Shown: piece after piece, positions 4,604-6,715 of the stretch | Layout: each line of letters opens with the position of its first letter | Numbering within the stretch: the first letter of the stretch is position 1 | Assembly (NCBI GenBank): GCA_017507595.1 | Contig: JAFWAM010000021.1 | Span: 1-6,715, forward strand | Reading direction: 5' to 3' | DNA from: Clostridia bacterium | GTDB taxonomy: Bacteria > Bacillota_A > Clostridia > Christensenellales > Borkfalkiaceae | DNA: 6,715 bases | Notes under the pieces: generated by a model | Databases searched by the model: none | The model's input: only the letters and a program-made list of their open reading frames with translations | Told to the model about the DNA's origin: nothing | Made by a program: the position numbers and the translations under genes

Positions 4604-6040
4604 ATGACAGTAAGAACACGTTTTGCACCCAGCCCCACAGGATTTATGCACCTTGGCGGTATGAGGACGGCTTTGTATTGCTACCTCTTTTCAAAAAAGC
4701 ACGGCGGAAAGTTTATCCTTCGCCTTGAGGACACCGACCAGGAAAGATTTGTCGAGGGCGCTTCAGAGGTTATCTATTCTTCATTAAAGGAGGCCGGCAT
4801 GACCTATGACGAGGGTCCCGACGTAGGCGGTGACTTTGGTCCTTACATTCAAAGCCAGCGCCGTGAAATTTACCAAAAATACGCTAAGGAGCTTGTTGAA
4901 AAGGGCGGGGCATACTACTGCTTCTGCACAAAGGAAAGGCTTGAGACTTTGCGTGACGACCTTGGTAACGCCAGATACGACAAGCATTGCTTAAAGCTTT
5001 CTAAAGAGGAGATCGAAGCAAGAATAGCCGCAGGCGAAAGCTACGTTATCCGCCAGAACATCCCCGAAAAGGGCGTTGGCACCTACGAGGACGGCGTTTT
5101 TGGTACCATTTCCGTTGATTATTCCGAGCTGGAAGATAACATTTTAATAAAATCAGACGGTCTTCCCACGTATAACTTTGCAAACGTTATCGACGACCAC
5201 CTTATGGGCATCACCCACGTTATCAGGGGATCGGAGTACCTTTCCTCCACGCCCAAATATAACCTTATGTACGACGCCTTCGGTTGGGAAAGGCCGACCT
5301 ACATCCACCTATCCCCCATCATGAAGGACGCCACAAGAAAGCTTTCAAAGCGTTACGGCGACGCCAACTTTGACGACTTCGTATCAAAGGGATATCTTGA
5401 GGAAGCCATCGTAAACTACATCGCCCTTTTAGGCTGGTGCCCGAAGGACAACTCCGAAAAGATGACCATGGAAGAAATGATTGAGAAATTCTCCCTTGAC
5501 GGCGTTTCCAAATCCCCGGCAATCTTTGACGACGTGAAGCTTCGTTGGCTTAACAGCGAGTACCTTAAGGCAATGAGCGACGAGGAATTTTTTGAAAGGG
5601 CGCTTCCCTATATCAAAAAATCCAAAGCGGCAGAAGGCTTCGATAATCGCGTTATAGCCCAGCTTTTGAAGACCCGTATTGAAATTTTAAGCGAAATCCC
5701 CGAAAAGATCGATTTCATCGCCGACTTTAAAGAATACGACAAAGGGCTTTTCTTCCACAAGAAATCCAAGTGTGACGAGGCCGTCGCAAAAGAGCTTTTG
5801 CCCGCCCTTATTGAAACTGTTGAAGGCCTCACCGCCTTTGACCACGACACCATCTATAACGAGGTCATGGCCCTTGCCGCCCGCCTTGAGGTAAAGACGG
5901 CACAAATCTTCTGGGTGATGAGGATAGCCCTCACCGGCCAGTCGGTAACCCCGGGCGGCGCAGTTGAAATGGCCCAGATCTTAGGCAAGGAAAAGTCTGT
6001 TGAAAGACTTAAATTCTCCCTTGAAATGCTTAATAAGTAA
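4604..6040 (+). CDS. gltX: Glutamyl-tRNA synthetase
   Basis: The 478-residue class I aminoacyl-tRNA synthetase attaches glutamate to tRNA-Glu in the cytoplasm. In many Gram-positive bacteria it also charges tRNA-Gln for later amidation by GatCAB; which type this is cannot be told here. The Rossmann-fold catalytic half starts R-F-A-P-S-P-T-G (6-13) and carries the HIGH-like box as H-L-G-G (16-19). The R-L-E-D-T-D motif is at 40-45, Y-N-F-A-N-V-I-D-D-H at 190-199, and the KMSKS box reads K-L-S-K-R (246-250), the usual GluRS form. C106, C108 and C129 lie where zinc-type GluRS enzymes have a cysteine cluster; a complete site is uncertain. The helical anticodon-binding half follows from about 310, and A-L-T-G (442-445) near the end is typical. 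Length is normal. It ends 8 bases before a strong terminator and may be partly co-transcribed with radC. Confidence 0.96.
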   Translation: MTVRTRFAPSPTGFMHLGGMRTALYCYLFSKKHGGKFILRLEDTDQERFVEGASEVIYSSLKEAGMTYDEGPDVGGDFGPYIQSQRREIYQKYAKELVEKGGAYYCFCTKERLETLRDDLGNARYDKHCLKLSKEEIEARIAAGESYVIRQNIPEKGVGTYEDGVFGTISVDYSELEDNILIKSDGLPTYNFANVIDDHLMGITHVIRGSEYLSSTPKYNLMYDAFGWERPTYIHLSPIMKDATRKLSKRYGDANFDDFVSKGYLEEAIVNYIALLGWCPKDNSEKMTMEEMIEKFSLDGVSKSPAIFDDVKLRWLNSEYLKAMSDEEFFERALPYIKKSKAAEGFDNRVIAQLLKTRIEILSEIPEKIDFIADFKEYDKGLFFHKKSKCDEAVAKELLPALIETVEGLTAFDHDTIYNEVMALAARLEVKTAQIFWVMRIALTGQSVTPGGAVEMAQILGKEKSVERLKFSLEMLNK

Positions 6041-6048
6041 TTTTTAAT

Positions 6049-6077
6049 GGCTTTGCTTTACGGCAAAGCCTTTTTTT
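6049..6077 (+). terminator. Rho-independent terminator of gltX
   Basis: GGCTTTGC (6049-6056) and GCAAAGCC (6063-6070) form a perfect 8 bp stem with a six-base loop, followed at once by seven T. It lies 8 bases past the gltX stop codon. Confidence 0.93.
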
Positions 6078-6146
6078 AACAAAAAATATAATTTTGTGGG
6101 TATTTGGTGATAATTTAACATGGTTTTTTAAATTGCCTGTATTTGC

Positions 6147-6175
6147 TTGTTAATACCTTGAAAAAATGTTATAAT
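6147..6175 (+). promoter_or_regulatory. Sigma-A-type promoter of the ECF ATPase gene
   Basis: TTGTTA (6147-6152) is separated by 17 bases from a perfect TATAAT (6170-6175) with a TGT extended -10. The predicted start near 6182 is about 19 bases before the ATG, just ahead of the ribosome binding site. Confidence 0.7.
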
Positions 6176-6200
6176 AAGGTTTAGCACAAGGAGGACTTTT

Positions 6201-6715
6201 ATGGACGCTGTTACCATTAAAAACCTGACGTTTTCATATGAAAACGAGCCTTCCCCCTGTATAAAAGGTCTTGACCTTACCGTACGGGAGGGGGAGTTTT
6301 TAGCCGTGATCGGCAGAAACGCCAGCGGTAAGTCTACCCTTGCAAGGCTCATTAACGGGCTTATATCCCCACTTTCGGGTGAAATTGAGGTTTTCGGTCT
6401 TAAAAATACCGACAAGGAAAGTCTTTTTGAAATAAGAAAAACCGTCGGCATAGTTTTCCAAAACCCAGACAACCAGATGGTTGCCTCCATCGTTGAGGAC
6501 GACGTGGCCTTCGGCACGGAAAATATCGGCCTTGACCGTGAAAGCATGGGGGATAGAATAGAATTCGCCCTCAAGGCAACGGGCACGGATAAGTTCCGTG
6601 AAAGCATGGCGTCAAGACTGTCGGGCGGGCAAAAGCAAAGGGTGGCAATAGCGGGCGTCCTTGCGGTAAAGCCAAGGATCCTTATCCTGGACGAATCCAC
6701 CTCCATGCTGGACCC
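6201..6715 (+). CDS. ecfA1: ECF transporter ATPase, EcfA1 type (partial, 3' end off window)
   Basis: The first 171 residues and part of the next codon of an ABC ATPase are present; the gene runs off the window edge and would be expected to reach about 270-285 residues. It matches the EcfA/CbiO group that powers energy-coupling-factor uptake of vitamins and metal ions together with EcfA2, EcfT and a substrate-binding S protein at the membrane. Visible motifs are Walker A G-R-N-A-S-G-K-S-T (38-46; more commonly G-H-N-G-S-G-K-S-T), the Q-loop Q-N-P-D-N-Q-M-V (87-94) followed by V-E-D-D-V-A-F-G (98-105), the signature L-S-G-G-Q-K-Q-R (140-147) and Walker B L-I-L-D-E with S-T-S-M-L-D (161-171). 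The Q-N-P-D-N-Q and S-M-L-D-P forms favour EcfA1. AAGGAGGA (6188-6195) lies five bases before the ATG. It has its own promoter after the gltX terminator; partner genes are expected downstream, outside the window. Confidence 0.92.
   Translation, partial: MDAVTIKNLTFSYENEPSPCIKGLDLTVREGEFLAVIGRNASGKSTLARLINGLISPLSGEIEVFGLKNTDKESLFEIRKTVGIVFQNPDNQMVASIVEDDVAFGTENIGLDRESMGDRIEFALKATGTDKFRESMASRLSGGQKQRVAIAGVLAVKPRILILDESTSMLD

Noticed and set aside
6128..6706. 192-codon minus-strand frame opposite the ECF ATPase gene
   Set aside because: It lies antisense to a gene with all ABC ATPase motifs, has no family features, and is a compositional shadow.

Overview
This is a chromosomal segment from what looks like a low-to-mid GC Gram-positive bacterium, most likely an anaerobic, spore-forming Clostridia-type member of the Bacillota. 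The evidence is a YyaC-type sporulation protein, a Sapep/PepV dipeptidase, an ECF-transporter ATPase, strong AGGAGG-type ribosome binding sites on most genes, sigma-A-like promoters, hairpin-plus-T-run terminators, and very AT-rich spacers between coding regions of moderate GC. The species cannot be named from this window.

Layout. Positions 1-759 hold no convincing protein gene. They are AT-rich and dense in short inverted repeats, with roughly helically phased T-tracts, one possible 20-codon ORF and a small GC-rich island that may be a structured RNA. Positions 760-1446 (minus) encode a CvpA-family membrane protein with its own promoter and terminator. Divergent to it, 1578-2171 (plus) encodes a YyaC/DUF1256 sporulation protein. 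A shared bidirectional terminator at 2227-2264 separates it from a convergent Sapep/PepV-type M20 dipeptidase (2315-3589, minus). The dipeptidase and the next gene, a divergent RadC/JAB-domain protein (3718-4461, plus), are read from what appear to be interlocking face-to-face promoters. Then come glutamyl-tRNA synthetase (4604-6040, plus), preceded by a sharp dyad next to its ribosome binding site and followed by a strong terminator, and the start of an ECF-transporter ATPase (6201 to the window edge, plus) with its own good promoter.

The genes do not form one pathway. Most are single transcription units of core metabolism and cell biology, separated by clear promoters and terminators. The neighbouring yyaC and cvpA-like genes, together with TGTTTCAC words that match half of a parS site, are weakly suggestive of an origin-proximal location, since yyaC lies beside parB in Bacillus subtilis. 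No full parS site or DnaA box was found. I see no mobile element, CRISPR array, tRNA or rRNA, and no clear new defence or biosynthetic system. The parts most worth a second look are the dyad-rich first 760 bases, the diverged JAMM motif in RadC, the overlapping pepV/radC promoters and the gltX leader dyad.
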